From the NCBI GenBank assembly GCA_003142935.1, contig PLOG01000074.1:1-46551 (forward strand): 46,551 nucleotides of DNA, given 5' to 3'. The notes beneath the pieces were generated by a model. The model saw only the letters and a program-made list of their open reading frames with translations. It did no database searches and had not been told where the DNA came from. The position numbers and the translations under genes are program-made. The stretch comes from Acidobacteriaceae bacterium (GTDB lineage Bacteria > Acidobacteriota > Terriglobia > Terriglobales > Acidobacteriaceae). Position 1 is the first letter of the stretch, and each line of letters opens with the position of its first letter. This document shows, piece by piece, positions 1-8,483 of the stretch.

Positions 1-216
1 CATAGAATTAACTCCGCGCAGTTGAAGCGGATGCTCTTCTTAAGCAAGCCTTGTATCCTCAATCAATTTCGTTGTAATTAACTCGATATTCGAGCAATTT
101 TTTTGGCGCCAGATTGCAATCCGCATTCCTACTCGGCCCGGGAGAAACCATCCGGGACAAACTAGATGCTGCGGACAGGCTGCGGGCAACCACCCGCCAA
201 GCGCCATCATAAGTTT

Positions 217-331
<115 letters not shown>

Positions 332-348
332 ATTAATATCCAACAAGA

Positions 349-374
349 AAGCCATCCTTCGGGATGGCTTTTTT
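349..374 (+). terminator. rRNA operon terminator
   Basis: A nine-base perfect stem (AAGCCATCC / GGATGGCTT) with a TTCG tetraloop is followed directly by a T tract, 18 nt after the 5S rRNA. This is a textbook intrinsic terminator and marks the end of the rRNA transcript. From 375 to 589 I see nothing convincing. Confidence 0.93.
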
Positions 375-589
375 GCGTGTGCGCGCAAATCGCTCACTAA
401 ATAGCTTGCCGTCTCTTCTTCAGGCCGCGTCCTTTCCCCACCGCGTCTATCCTGCGCGTCAGGCCTGATCGATCGGCAAGGTGGCAAGTCTACTCACCAA
501 CCGCACCGTCTCCACCGATACTCACCTTGAGATCTGGGAAGCAACGAGGGCGCCTTCATTTAAGAGCATTCCAGGTTTGGTGATTGTTG

Positions 590-733
590 CTACAGGATCA
601 CCTCAAACCCCTTGCGGCGAATCACGTTGTGATGTGACTTGCGAAACAGAGTGAGCTGGCCGAACTTGCCATCGTTAAATCGCGTGTTGTATATCAGTTC
701 GCCGGACTGTACTTGTCCTGGGCGGAGTAGACT
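590..733 (-). pseudogene. 3' remnant of an unidentified gene
   Basis: On the - strand an open frame without a start codon encodes about 47 residues ending GQLTLFRKSHHNVIRRKGFE-VIL and a stop at 590-592. It contains PGQVQSGELIYNTRF, which reads like a natural protein C-terminus. An in-frame stop at 734-736 blocks extension upstream. In the neighbouring frame KVYSAQDKYSP also reads plausibly, so a frameshift is possible. I do not recognise the family. The rest of the gene is absent, and the Tat-protein gene that follows runs in the opposite direction. Confidence 0.35.
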
Positions 734-902
734 TTAGGGAGCTTGGCGGCCTATCCCTGGAGAACTCAATCAGTTGAAAACCGGAGTTCTCTCGAACCTG
801 AAAAGAGGCGGCGGATAAACAGGCAATGCCTAACTTTGCTTGAATGCTTTCGGTTGAGCTGTTTTGGGAAACAGGAAAACCAGAAGGAGAATAGGAGTCT
901 TT

Positions 903-1895
903 ATGTCCAATACCCGTCGAGAATTCTTGCAGTCGACGGCTGCTTTGGCCGTGGGCATGATGGGCGGAACGGCAACTGCGCTTGCAGCGGAGCCAGCCTC
1001 GGGATCCCCGGTCCAGAACCTACCCGCAGCATTACAGGCATCTGCACCAAGTGCGGCACCGTCGGACAACGAGGAACAGATCCAGATTCCAAAGATGAAG
1101 TTTGGCAATGCCGAGGTCAGTCGCCTGGTTCTCGGTGTCAACCCATTCTATGGATTTGCCCACTACAACAACAACTTCAGCAGCTCCATGAGAGAGTGGT
1201 ACACGCAGGATAGAGTCTGCGAGGTGCTGCATCGCGCCAGCAGCTTTGGTATCAATGCATTCAACTACGTGAATGTTGAGCGCGCACCGCAGGACTGGGC
1301 GCGGTTTCAAGCCGAGGGTGGCAGGATGCACCTGATCGTCCAGGTTATGGCGAAAGACGATGAGGCCGCGTTGGTTCGGACTCTCAAGCCACTGGCACTG
1401 CAGAGGAGGGGCGAGGAGATCGACTCAGCCTATCGCAATGGCACGATGGCCAGCGAGCGAGAGTGGTGTAAACGAGTACGGGACTTGGGCGTGCTGGTCG
1501 GTGTAGGTACGCACAAACCTGAAGTGATCGAACTCGTGGAAGAGCAGGGTTGGGACGTCGATTTCTACTCAGGCTGTGTCTACAATCGCACCAGAACAGA
1601 GGAGGAGTGGAAGCAGATCCTCAATGGCGAGTTGCTCGAAATGCCCCACGACATTTATATGCAAAGCGATCCGCTGCGCATGTACAAAGTCATGCGGCAG
1701 ACCCCGAAAACGTGTTTTGCATTCAAGATTCTGGCCGCCGGGCGCATAGCCGACAAGGGCATTGCTCAGGCCTTCCGCACAGCATATGCGAGTATCAAGC
1801 CAAACGATGGCGTGTATGTCGGTGTATTTCCAAGGAATAAGGACGAAATCAGGGAGAACGTCGAGATTGTCCATAGTATTTTGACCGGTGCTTAA
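903..1895 (+). CDS. Tat-exported aldo/keto reductase-like protein
   Basis: 330 residues. The start ATG at 903 follows AGAAGGAGAATAGGAG, a good ribosome site, and opens a twin-arginine signal (NTRREFLQSTAALAVGMMGG), so export in folded form through Tat is expected. The frame is open further upstream, but an earlier start would bury the signal peptide. The mature part begins IPKMKFGNAEVSRLVLGVNP, close to the opening of aldo/keto reductases, and continues as a probable TIM barrel (VGVGTHKPEVIE, FAFKILAAGR, VYVGVFPRNKDEI). The canonical Asp-Tyr-Lys-His tetrad is not obvious, so catalysis is unproven. Acidobacteria and planctomycetes carry many such Tat-exported AKR-like proteins beside sugar genes. 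It stands upstream of the FGGY operon but is separated from it by an IS remnant and a promoter, so it is probably its own transcript. Confidence 0.8.
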   Translation: MSNTRREFLQSTAALAVGMMGGTATALAAEPASGSPVQNLPAALQASAPSAAPSDNEEQIQIPKMKFGNAEVSRLVLGVNPFYGFAHYNNNFSSSMREWYTQDRVCEVLHRASSFGINAFNYVNVERAPQDWARFQAEGGRMHLIVQVMAKDDEAALVRTLKPLALQRRGEEIDSAYRNGTMASEREWCKRVRDLGVLVGVGTHKPEVIELVEEQGWDVDFYSGCVYNRTRTEEEWKQILNGELLEMPHDIYMQSDPLRMYKVMRQTPKTCFAFKILAAGRIADKGIAQAFRTAYASIKPNDGVYVGVFPRNKDEIRENVEIVHSILTGA

Positions 1896-1952
1896 GACAA
1901 AGACCGCGTTTCGCGAGGATGCCATTTGCCTGTATTTTCATAGTTTCCCAAC

Positions 1953-2117
1953 ATGCACGAGTCCGTGGGATCCAACCATGAAGCCGCTGTCGCGCTTCAC
2001 TACATGCACTACAATTTCTGCCGGATTCATCAGACATTGCGGGTGACACCCGCAATGGAGGCTGGACTTGCTGGGCATTTGTGGTCAATTGAAGAACTGG
2101 TCGGGCTGCTCGATTAG
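1953..2117 (+). pseudogene. IS1-like transposase C-terminal remnant
   Basis: 54 codons that read NHEAAVALHYMHYNFCRIHQ followed by TLRVTPAMEAGLAGHLWSIE and a stop. This is the familiar C-terminal end of a DDE transposase annotated as IS1-family in many genomes (HYNF-R-HxTL-xTPAMxAG). Everything upstream of the catalytic C-terminus is missing, so it is a dead fragment. The family name rests on memory of the motif, not a search. Confidence 0.75.
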
Positions 2118-2151
2118 TTCAAACTTTACCAGTACCGAGATCCAGTGGCTC

Positions 2152-2180
2152 TTGACTGGAATTCAAGAAGCAACTAGAAT
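2152..2180 (+). promoter_or_regulatory. probable sigma-70 promoter of the FGGY operon
   Basis: TTGACT (2152-2157), a 17-nt spacer and TAGAAT (2175-2180) form a good housekeeping-type promoter 35 bp after the IS remnant. Transcription would start near 2187, leaving a leader of about 230 nt before the kinase ATG at 2415. No other gene is supported in 2118-2414. Confidence 0.55.
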
Positions 2181-2198
2181 TCATAGTTAAGAATTCAT
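2176..2198. promoter_or_regulatory. direct repeat AGAATTCAT over the -10/+1 region
   Basis: AGAATTCAT occurs at 2176-2184 and again at 2190-2198, 14 bp apart start to start, with a third GAATTC just upstream at 2159-2164. The copies cover the -10 box and predicted start site, where a repressor would bind. This is inference; no regulator gene lies next to this operon. Confidence 0.3.
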
Positions 2199-2414
2199 TG
2201 ATCTACGATGTAATGCAAACGGCTGGTGGGTGGTTTGGCGCGTCTCCGGAAGCTGGTTCATTGCACTACTTAGTAATGAATACTAAGAAAGGCAGAAAAC
2301 TGTCGATTACATTAGAGAGGGCTGGGGCAGTCCCGTCACATTTGCTGGGTTGCAAGGACGGGAAGCTTTTCTGCCAGCAGCGCGGCGCTCGAACTGATAA
2401 TCGCGGGCTTTGTA

Positions 2415-3932
2415 ATGAACAATTACATAATGGCGTATGATCTGGGGACCGGCGGTATCAAGGCGTCGCTATACCTTGAGGATGGTGTCCAGACGGGCCG
2501 GGCCTTTGCAGAATACTCGACCGCGTACCCCAAGCCCGGCTGGCACGAACAGCGCCCCGAAGACTGGTGGCAAGGAGTCTGTCAGTCGACCACAAAGCTC
2601 CTCGCCGAAAGCAACGTGCCGGCCCGAAAGATTGTTGCTGTCGGTTTAAGCGGCCAGAGTCTCGTCGCCGCGCCCCTCGACCGGGGCGGGCACCTACTTC
2701 TGGACCGTGTACCCATCTGGTCCGATGCCAGGGCGACGGCCGAAGCCGGAGAGTTCTTCGCCACCGTACCCAACGAGCAGTGGTACCTCGCGACAGGCAA
2801 CGGCGACCCACCCGAGACCTACTCCGTAATGAAGTTGCTATGGCTGCGCAAGCACCACCCCGGCATTTGGGAGCGGACGGCGAAGGTGATTGGCAGTAAA
2901 GACTACGTCAATTTCAAACTGACCGGTGAAATTGCGACGGACTATTCCTACGCATCCGGCTCCGGTCTGTTTAGCCTCGCGGACTGGAACTACTCGGATG
3001 CGCTGCTGGCCGCAGCCGGAATCGACAAGTGCATCCTGCCCCCGATTCTCGATTCCCATGCCGTGGTGGGGAAGGTGACCAAGCGGGCTGCGGCGGAATG
3101 CGGACTGGAAGCAGGAACCTTGGTCGCGTCGGGCGGTGTGGACAACGCGTTGATGGCGCTGGGCGCACGGGGCGTGGGAGAGGGCCGTGTTTATACGTCA
3201 CTTGGTTCCTCCTCGTGGATCGCGGTGACGTCACGGGAGCCGATCCTGGACGTGAACACACGCCCTTTCGTCTTCGCCCATGCGGAGAAGGGTTATTACA
3301 CCTCCGCTGTTTCCATTTTTGCAGCGGGAAATGCGTATCGGTGGGCCCGCGAAGAACTCTGCAAAGACCTTTCGGGCAACGAATCATACGCGGGGATGGA
3401 CCGGTTCGCCGCCGCCTCCCCTACCGGAGCAAACGGAGTTCTATTCAATCCGACGCTTTCCGGCGGCAGTTCTCAGAGCGCCGGTGCGGACCTGCGCGGC
3501 TCGTTCGCGGGAATCACGATGTCCACCACGCGGAGCGACTTGCTGCGCGCCGTTCTCGAAGGCGTAGCGATGGACCTGAATTGTTATTGCTTGAACGTCC
3601 TGCGCCAGAAGACCAATCTCGAGGACACGATGCTGCTGTGCGGAGGTGGCGCGATGAGCCGGCTGTGGCGTCAGATTTTCGCGGACGTCTTCGGGATGAA
3701 CATCCTGAAGACCAACATCGATCAGGATGCGGCAACCCTGGGAGCGGCGGCCGTGGCCGCCCGCGCTGCCGGTCTGTGGCACGACTACAGCCCAATCGAG
3801 AGACTGCACAAGATCGAGCAGTTACATGTGCCGGATCCCGAAAACAGGAAATGCTACGAGCACATCGCGGATGTATATAAGGCGTGGACGCAAGGCTTGG
3901 CCGACGTCGGAAGAAGGATGGCCGGTGCCTGA
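2415..3932 (+). CDS. FGGY-family carbohydrate kinase (xylulokinase-like)
   Basis: 505 residues, the usual length for the family. The N-terminal phosphate loop is DLGTGGIKASLY (from residue 9), followed by GLSGQSLVAAPLD. The catalytic base region GGVDNALMALGA places the Asp at residue 243, and GGGAMSRLWRQIFADVFG near residue 410 is the C-terminal ATP-binding motif. Such kinases phosphorylate a ketose or polyol in the cytoplasm with ATP. Overall style is closest to XylB, but substrate specificity inside FGGY cannot be read from motifs. It is the first gene of a tight operon, 30 bp ahead of the isomerase gene, and probably traps the sugar after oxidation or isomerisation by its neighbours. ATG 2415 was chosen; Met6 is an alternative. 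Confidence 0.9.
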   Translation: MNNYIMAYDLGTGGIKASLYLEDGVQTGRAFAEYSTAYPKPGWHEQRPEDWWQGVCQSTTKLLAESNVPARKIVAVGLSGQSLVAAPLDRGGHLLLDRVPIWSDARATAEAGEFFATVPNEQWYLATGNGDPPETYSVMKLLWLRKHHPGIWERTAKVIGSKDYVNFKLTGEIATDYSYASGSGLFSLADWNYSDALLAAAGIDKCILPPILDSHAVVGKVTKRAAAECGLEAGTLVASGGVDNALMALGARGVGEGRVYTSLGSSSWIAVTSREPILDVNTRPFVFAHAEKGYYTSAVSIFAAGNAYRWAREELCKDLSGNESYAGMDRFAAASPTGANGVLFNPTLSGGSSQSAGADLRGSFAGITMSTTRSDLLRAVLEGVAMDLNCYCLNVLRQKTNLEDTMLLCGGGAMSRLWRQIFADVFGMNILKTNIDQDAATLGAAAVAARAAGLWHDYSPIERLHKIEQLHVPDPENRKCYEHIADVYKAWTQGLADVGRRMAGA

Positions 3933-3962
3933 GCTGGCATTTTATTTTGGAAGGAGGCATCT

Positions 3963-4940
3963 GTGAAAGTCGGTTTCTGTGTTGTCAACTATTCGGAAAA
4001 GCCCGTCAAAGAGGTCGTAGAGCTCGCGGCGCGCAAGGGGTATGAGGCCGTTGAACTCCCATCCTATACCGGCAACGGCCAGGTGGATGCGGACGAACTG
4101 CTGAAGGGCAACAATGCGAAAGAGCTGAAAAAACTCGTGGAGGATGCCGGCTTGTTCATTTCCGGCATTTCCAACCACGCGGACTCGCCTCTGGTACTCG
4201 GTCCGCACGGACGGGACCTGGCTAGCGTCTGCGACGGCACGCCACCCGAACAGATTGTCTTCGGGACCAAAAGCATGATCCGATCGGCGCAACTGGCAAG
4301 CGCGCTGGAAGTCCCGGCGGTCATCGCCTTCTCTGGCATCGGCAATTTCGGCCGCTTCAATGACTGGCCGTATCCAGGCGGATGGGCCGATGAAGAGGCG
4401 GCCTTTGTCGAGCATTGGATCCCGATCTTCGACGAGTACAAGAAGTACGGCGTGAAAGTGGCATTCGAACCGCACCCGAACAATATCGTTTACGACATTC
4501 ACACCACACAGCGGTGCCTGGCGCTCTGCGACAATCACCCCAGTTTCGCCATCAACTTCGACCCGGCCAACTTGTTCTTCACCGGCATCAACGTTTGCAA
4601 ATACATCGACGAGATTGGCAGCCGCATCGTGCAGGTGCACGCAAAAGACTGCGAGATCGTGGAGCACAACCTGGCCAAGGGCGGCTACTGGATGCTGCAA
4701 CGCGACTGGGGCGCACTTGACCGCTCGTTCCGCTTCCGCGTTCCGGGATGGGGCTCCATCAACTGGAAGAGCGTGATTACGGAGCTCTTCATGGTCGGCT
4801 ATGACGGCGTGCTCTCTTACGAACACGAGGACGTCACCATGTCCAGGGCAGATGGCGTAGATAAGACGATCGATTTCCTGAAGCCCCTGATGATCCAGGC
4901 TCCCTACGAGGGCCGAAACGACAAGTTATTTCAACGGTAA
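3963..4940 (+). CDS. sugar phosphate isomerase/epimerase (AP endonuclease 2-like TIM barrel)
   Basis: 325 residues starting with GTG at 3963, preceded by GGAAGGAGG at optimal distance. The protein is a xylose-isomerase-like TIM barrel. The expected metal-binding set is visible: Glu in VAFEPHPNN (near residue 168), Asp in NFDPANLFF, His in VQVHAKDCEI and Glu in LSYEHEDV. Family members interconvert or epimerise ketoses and aldoses or act as dehydratases (for example IolE/IolH relatives). Sitting between a sugar kinase and a dehydrogenase, it likely epimerises the oxidised or free sugar in the cytoplasm. It is translationally close to the next gene (9 bp). The precise substrate is unknown. Confidence 0.88.
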   Translation: MKVGFCVVNYSEKPVKEVVELAARKGYEAVELPSYTGNGQVDADELLKGNNAKELKKLVEDAGLFISGISNHADSPLVLGPHGRDLASVCDGTPPEQIVFGTKSMIRSAQLASALEVPAVIAFSGIGNFGRFNDWPYPGGWADEEAAFVEHWIPIFDEYKKYGVKVAFEPHPNNIVYDIHTTQRCLALCDNHPSFAINFDPANLFFTGINVCKYIDEIGSRIVQVHAKDCEIVEHNLAKGGYWMLQRDWGALDRSFRFRVPGWGSINWKSVITELFMVGYDGVLSYEHEDVTMSRADGVDKTIDFLKPLMIQAPYEGRNDKLFQR

Positions 4941-4949
4941 GGAGGCCCC

Positions 4950-6011
4950 ATGGGCACGATGAAAGCGATGGTTCTCGAAGAACCAAAGAAATTTGTATAC
5001 AAGGATGTGCCGATCCCCGAAATCAACGATGACGAGGTGCTCATCCGCGTCAAATACTGCGGCATCTGTGGATCGGACTGGGGCTCTTACACTGGCAAGT
5101 ATGCCGACGAGGTAGCCTGCCTGCCGATCGCGACCGGCCACGAGTTCTGGGGCATCGTGGAACGGGCAGGTAAGAACGCCCAGGGCATTCAAGCGGGCGA
5201 CCGTGTGGCATGCGATATTTGCTTGACCTGCGGCACCTGCTATTACTGCCGGCGCGGCGAGCCGCTGCTGTGCTCCGCCTTCAAACAAATCGGTATCCAC
5301 ACCAACGGCGCCTATGCTGAGTACGTGAAGGCTCCGTGGAAGAACTGTTATATCGTGCCTGACGGAGTGGACGACTATGCCGCGGCGTTCATCGAACCCC
5401 TGACAGCCTGTATCAACGCGTCCCGAAAAATGAACTGCGAGCTCGGCTCCTCGGTAGTCATCATCGGCGCGGGCCTCGGCATTATCCACGGTTCGCTGGC
5501 GAAGCTCCGCGGCGCTTTCCCAGTTATCGTCATCGACTCGCAGCCGGCAAGGCTCGCATTAGCCAGGAAGATGTGCGCGGATTATGTCATCGACATCACC
5601 AAAACTCCGGATCCGGTGGCGGAAGTGATGCGGATAACCAACGGTGTGGGAGCCGACTATGTTCTGGAAGCCGTGGGCAGAAGCTCGACGTATGAGCAAG
5701 CCTTCCAGATGCTGCGCCGGGGCGGAAAGCTCGAAGCTTTCGGCATTTGCTCCGACGACGACCTGATGCGTGTACCGCCGGTGCAATTCGTGATCCACGA
5801 GAAGAAGGTCGGCGGCTCCTGTGCAGGCATCGGCCATGATTGGGAAGTTGCAATCGGATTGCTGCAGTATGGCCGCATCGACCCTCGGCCATTGATTTCT
5901 ATGATTGTGCCGCTCTGCGAATTGGAAGTGGCGCTGCATGAGCTCCAGGAAAACAAGAATCTGGTCAAGGTTCTGGTCTCGCCGGAGATCACCCAGCGCA
6001 TCGTGCTCTAA
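4950..6011 (+). CDS. zinc-dependent sugar/polyol dehydrogenase (MDR family)
   Basis: 353 residues after a strong AAGGAGG. Catalytic zinc ligands are Cys40 (CGICGSD) with His64-Glu65 (GHEFWG). The structural zinc cluster is Cys94, Cys97, Cys100 and Cys108. The NAD-binding Rossmann motif is VVIIGAGLGIIHGSLAK, whose glycine pattern departs slightly from the usual GAGPIG, followed by an acidic VIDSQPARL that favours NAD over NADP. Relatives include sorbitol, threonine, galactitol and erythritol-type dehydrogenases. It would oxidise a polyol or a sugar hydroxyl to a ketone. Its place in the operon makes it the probable first or second step of the pathway. Confidence 0.9.
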   Translation: MGTMKAMVLEEPKKFVYKDVPIPEINDDEVLIRVKYCGICGSDWGSYTGKYADEVACLPIATGHEFWGIVERAGKNAQGIQAGDRVACDICLTCGTCYYCRRGEPLLCSAFKQIGIHTNGAYAEYVKAPWKNCYIVPDGVDDYAAAFIEPLTACINASRKMNCELGSSVVIIGAGLGIIHGSLAKLRGAFPVIVIDSQPARLALARKMCADYVIDITKTPDPVAEVMRITNGVGADYVLEAVGRSSTYEQAFQMLRRGGKLEAFGICSDDDLMRVPPVQFVIHEKKVGGSCAGIGHDWEVAIGLLQYGRIDPRPLISMIVPLCELEVALHELQENKNLVKVLVSPEITQRIVL

Positions 6012-6030
6012 GCAAGAAAGGAAAATCATC

Positions 6031-7275
6031 GTGGATTATAAACAGACGCTGTTGTCTCCGATTAAGATCGGCAATTTTACGGCTGCGAATCGTTTCTTTG
6101 CGCAGCCCATGGAATGTACCGACGCCGACGCCGATGGCAATCCCTCGGATCTGACCTACGCCCGGTATGAAAACCTCTTCAAGGGCGGGTTTGCCCTGAT
6201 CGACCTCGAAGCCATCACAATCACCGGCGAAAGCCGCGGGCGGAAGAACCAGCTCGAGATCATGCCGAAAAATGCCGCGGCGATCGCCAAGTTCGTCCGC
6301 ACCCTGAAGGCAATCAATCCAAAGGCCCTCTTCGTCTTCCAATTGACTCACGCCGGCGAACTTTCCAATCCCGCGTTTTCACGCCGGGTGACCGTAAAGA
6401 ACCTGCCCGGCTACGAAGGAGACTTACTCTCCGACGAAGAAGTCGACAGGATCATGGATGAGTTTGTGCTGGCTTCGCAGATCGCGCACGACGCCGGCGC
6501 CGATGGTATTGACATGAAGTTCTGCCACGGCTATCTCGGCAATCAGATTCTGCGTCCTTACAACGACCGCAAGTGGAAGTACGGCGGGAGTTGGGGCAAC
6601 CGTTCCCGGTTCGCCTACGACCTCTACGAGCGCATTCAGAAGGCAGTCAACGATCCGAACTTCCTCATCGGATCCAAGGTGTCGCTGTGGGAGGGCTTCC
6701 CGGGCGGCTTCGGCTCTGCCTCGCCGGATTCTCCGGTGATGGATATGACCGAGCCGATCGACTTCATCAAGAACCTCGAAGCCCGCGGCGCCTCCTACTT
6801 CGTGGAAACGATCGGCAATCCGACCATCACGATCTCTTACGTAGAGGCGGACCGCGATCACGAGTACATGACGTTTATGCACGCCTACTTTGCGAATCTC
6901 CTGAAGAAGATCTGCAAGCCGGAAACGGTCATTATCGGCTCTCACTTCGCTCCGTTCCGGGATGGCAAAAACACGAGACTGGGCGCGATGAATCCTCGAG
7001 ACACGGCGCTATTCGCGTACGCGGCCAAATGCATTCAAGACGGTGTGATGGACATGGTGGGCCTCGGCCGGCAGTCCCTGGCTGATCCATTAACCCCGCA
7101 GAAGCTCATTGACGGAAAAGAGAACGAGATCAAGTATTGCTCGTCCTGCCTGAATTGCCTGGAGCTGATGATCCAGCAGGAGCACATCGGGTGCGCCACG
7201 TTCAACAAGCGCTACACGAAAACCTTCGTGGAAATGCGCAAGCGGCTTGGCAAAGTGGGAGCGATGCACACCTGA
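6031..7275 (+). CDS. NADH:flavin oxidoreductase, old yellow enzyme family, short form
   Basis: 414 residues from GTG 6031, chosen because AAGAAAGGA lies just upstream and the protein then begins VDYKQTLLSPIKIGNFTAAN, the normal OYE start. The frame is open to 5905, but that part overlaps the preceding gene. The FMN TIM barrel is complete: FAQPMECT, FQLTHAGELS, the GADGIDMKFCHGYLGNQ region, RSRFAYDLYERI and VGLGRQSLADP. After it comes CSSCLNCLELM with a further Cys about a dozen residues on, like the 4Fe-4S site of FadH/BaiCD-type enzymes. The protein then stops about 30 residues later, without the FAD/NAD domain those large enzymes carry. Expected reaction: reduction of an activated C=C bond, unusual in a sugar operon. 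Confidence 0.87.
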   Translation: MDYKQTLLSPIKIGNFTAANRFFAQPMECTDADADGNPSDLTYARYENLFKGGFALIDLEAITITGESRGRKNQLEIMPKNAAAIAKFVRTLKAINPKALFVFQLTHAGELSNPAFSRRVTVKNLPGYEGDLLSDEEVDRIMDEFVLASQIAHDAGADGIDMKFCHGYLGNQILRPYNDRKWKYGGSWGNRSRFAYDLYERIQKAVNDPNFLIGSKVSLWEGFPGGFGSASPDSPVMDMTEPIDFIKNLEARGASYFVETIGNPTITISYVEADRDHEYMTFMHAYFANLLKKICKPETVIIGSHFAPFRDGKNTRLGAMNPRDTALFAYAAKCIQDGVMDMVGLGRQSLADPLTPQKLIDGKENEIKYCSSCLNCLELMIQQEHIGCATFNKRYTKTFVEMRKRLGKVGAMHT

Positions 7276-7299
7276 GTTCAACCGTGAGGAAAGGATTTT

Positions 7300-8043
7300 A
7301 TGAAACTGACAGCACACGACGTTGCGCGTACGATCGATATCAGCGCGCTGAAGATCGACACATCCTACCAAGACCTGGAGGCGATGGTGGGCGCCTGCAA
7401 GAAGTACGATATGGGCTGCGCTTTCATCTGGCAGGGCTTCTCCGCGGACCTGGCTCGGATGTTAAAGGGTACCACTACTCAGTTGGGCACATCGCTGGCC
7501 TTTCCTTCCGGCCAGGAGACCACCGAAAACAAAGTGCAGCAGGCCATTTACTTCATGAGTCTCGGCGCGGACCAGATCGATATGGTCATGAACGTGGGAT
7601 ATCTGAAGAGTGGCTTTTATGAACGGGTCCACGATGACATCATGGCTGTGCGCAAAACCGCCCGAGGCTTCTCGCTGAAGGTAATTATCGAAGCGATGCT
7701 GCTCACCGACGAACAGATCGTCAAAGCGAGCGAGATTGTCAGGGACTGCGGATGCGACTATGTCAAGAGCGGTACGGGTTTCCAGGCCGCTCCGACAACG
7801 TTGCACCATGTCGCACTCATGAAGAAGACCGTCGGCGACCACTGCAAGGTGAAGGCAGCCGGCGGTGTTCGCGATTTGGATACGCTCGTCAAGATGTACG
7901 CGCTCGGCGTGGAGCGGTTCGGTATCGGAATGGCGAGCGCCATCAAGATCGTAGAACAGGCAGAAAAGTTCCCCAGCGGCGTCGATGTGCCTGTGCTCGA
8001 CATCAACGAGTACGCCGAGGCTGAGCTCAGCGCGGTCAAGTAG
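7300..8043 (+). CDS. deoxyribose-phosphate aldolase family (DeoC-like)
   Basis: 247 residues, normal for DeoC, with GAGGAAAGG before the ATG. The Schiff-base lysine is Lys156 in YVKSGTGF and the second active-site lysine is Lys185 in KVKAAGGVRD. The Asp in the QIDMVMNVG motif is also present. Class I aldolases of this family join or split acetaldehyde and glyceraldehyde 3-phosphate, or related pairs. The motif is YVKSGTGF rather than the commoner FIKTSTG, so a different substrate from deoxyribose 5-phosphate is quite possible. It is the last gene of the operon and would give the carbon-carbon cleavage that ends the pathway. Confidence 0.9.
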   Translation: MKLTAHDVARTIDISALKIDTSYQDLEAMVGACKKYDMGCAFIWQGFSADLARMLKGTTTQLGTSLAFPSGQETTENKVQQAIYFMSLGADQIDMVMNVGYLKSGFYERVHDDIMAVRKTARGFSLKVIIEAMLLTDEQIVKASEIVRDCGCDYVKSGTGFQAAPTTLHHVALMKKTVGDHCKVKAAGGVRDLDTLVKMYALGVERFGIGMASAIKIVEQAEKFPSGVDVPVLDINEYAEAELSAVK

Positions 8044-8149
8044 TTGGATTTCCGACCAGCTGTCGATCATCCCATCCGTCAGACCGGAAGCTGTTCAGAG
8101 CGGCATGAAGGGCACACTGGACTGCCCGTTAATTTGTAACGGATGTGTG

Positions 8150-8320
8150 TTAGTGTAGCGCAGTTAGAGATTTCATCATCTCGCCGCCGTAGTCGAGGGT
8201 GTGGAAAAGTTGAAAGCGCTTTTTGCTTTCTACTTTTCCATGCCCCGCTTTGCTTTCGGCCTGCCATGCTTCGGGCGCTGGTGGTCGATAGCCCAACGAA
8301 CAATGAGGCCTCACGGTCAC
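8150..8320 (-). pseudogene. IS3-type transposase C-terminal remnant
   Basis: The - strand reads TVRPHCSLGYRPPAPEAWQ and ends FQLFHTLDYGGEMMKSLTAL-H and a stop at 8150-8152. RPHSSLGYRPPAPE is the hallmark end of IS3/IS481-type transposases. Upstream sequence up to 8483 gives no transposase homology in this frame, so only about 57 codons remain. The sequence GACTGCCCGTTAATTTGTAAC at 8121-8141 may be near the former IS end, but that is a guess. Confidence 0.7.
8203..8239. terminator. long perfect hairpin after the DeoC operon
   Basis: GGAAAAGTTGAAAGC (8203-8217) pairs with GCTTTCTACTTTTCC (8225-8239) except for one central T-T, with a GCTTTTT loop. It lies 160 bp after the DeoC stop and inside the IS3 remnant, so it may be an IS-borne structure that now serves as a bidirectional terminator between the convergent DeoC operon and the GH2 gene. 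Confidence 0.5.
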
Positions 8321-8483
8321 CATCGCCAGGCGGAGGCCGGCGTCCGCCGCATCATGGGACGTGGCATCGCGCTTCAAGCGGCATCCCGGCGGTCCACGGA
8401 CTGAGGTCGATCTAACCGGCGGCCGGCAGGGGAGCCGCGGCGGCAGAGCGGCTGATAGCGATCGGACAACCGGCTCGCGCTCA

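Noticed and set aside
2198..2440. 80-codon open frame before the FGGY kinase
   Set aside because: No ribosome site, no recognisable family, overlaps the kinase start and lies in the leader of the operon.
3029..3880. 283-codon open frame in another frame of the kinase gene
   Set aside because: Arg/Gly-rich shadow of the FGGY kinase coding sequence, which has all family motifs.
3942..4826. 294-codon - strand frame opposite the isomerase gene
   Set aside because: Antisense shadow; the + strand frame has the ribosome site and all metal-binding motifs of the TIM-barrel family.
5905..6030. Upstream extension of the OYE-type reductase
   Set aside because: Lies inside the dehydrogenase gene; the GTG at 6031 has its own ribosome site and gives the normal family start.
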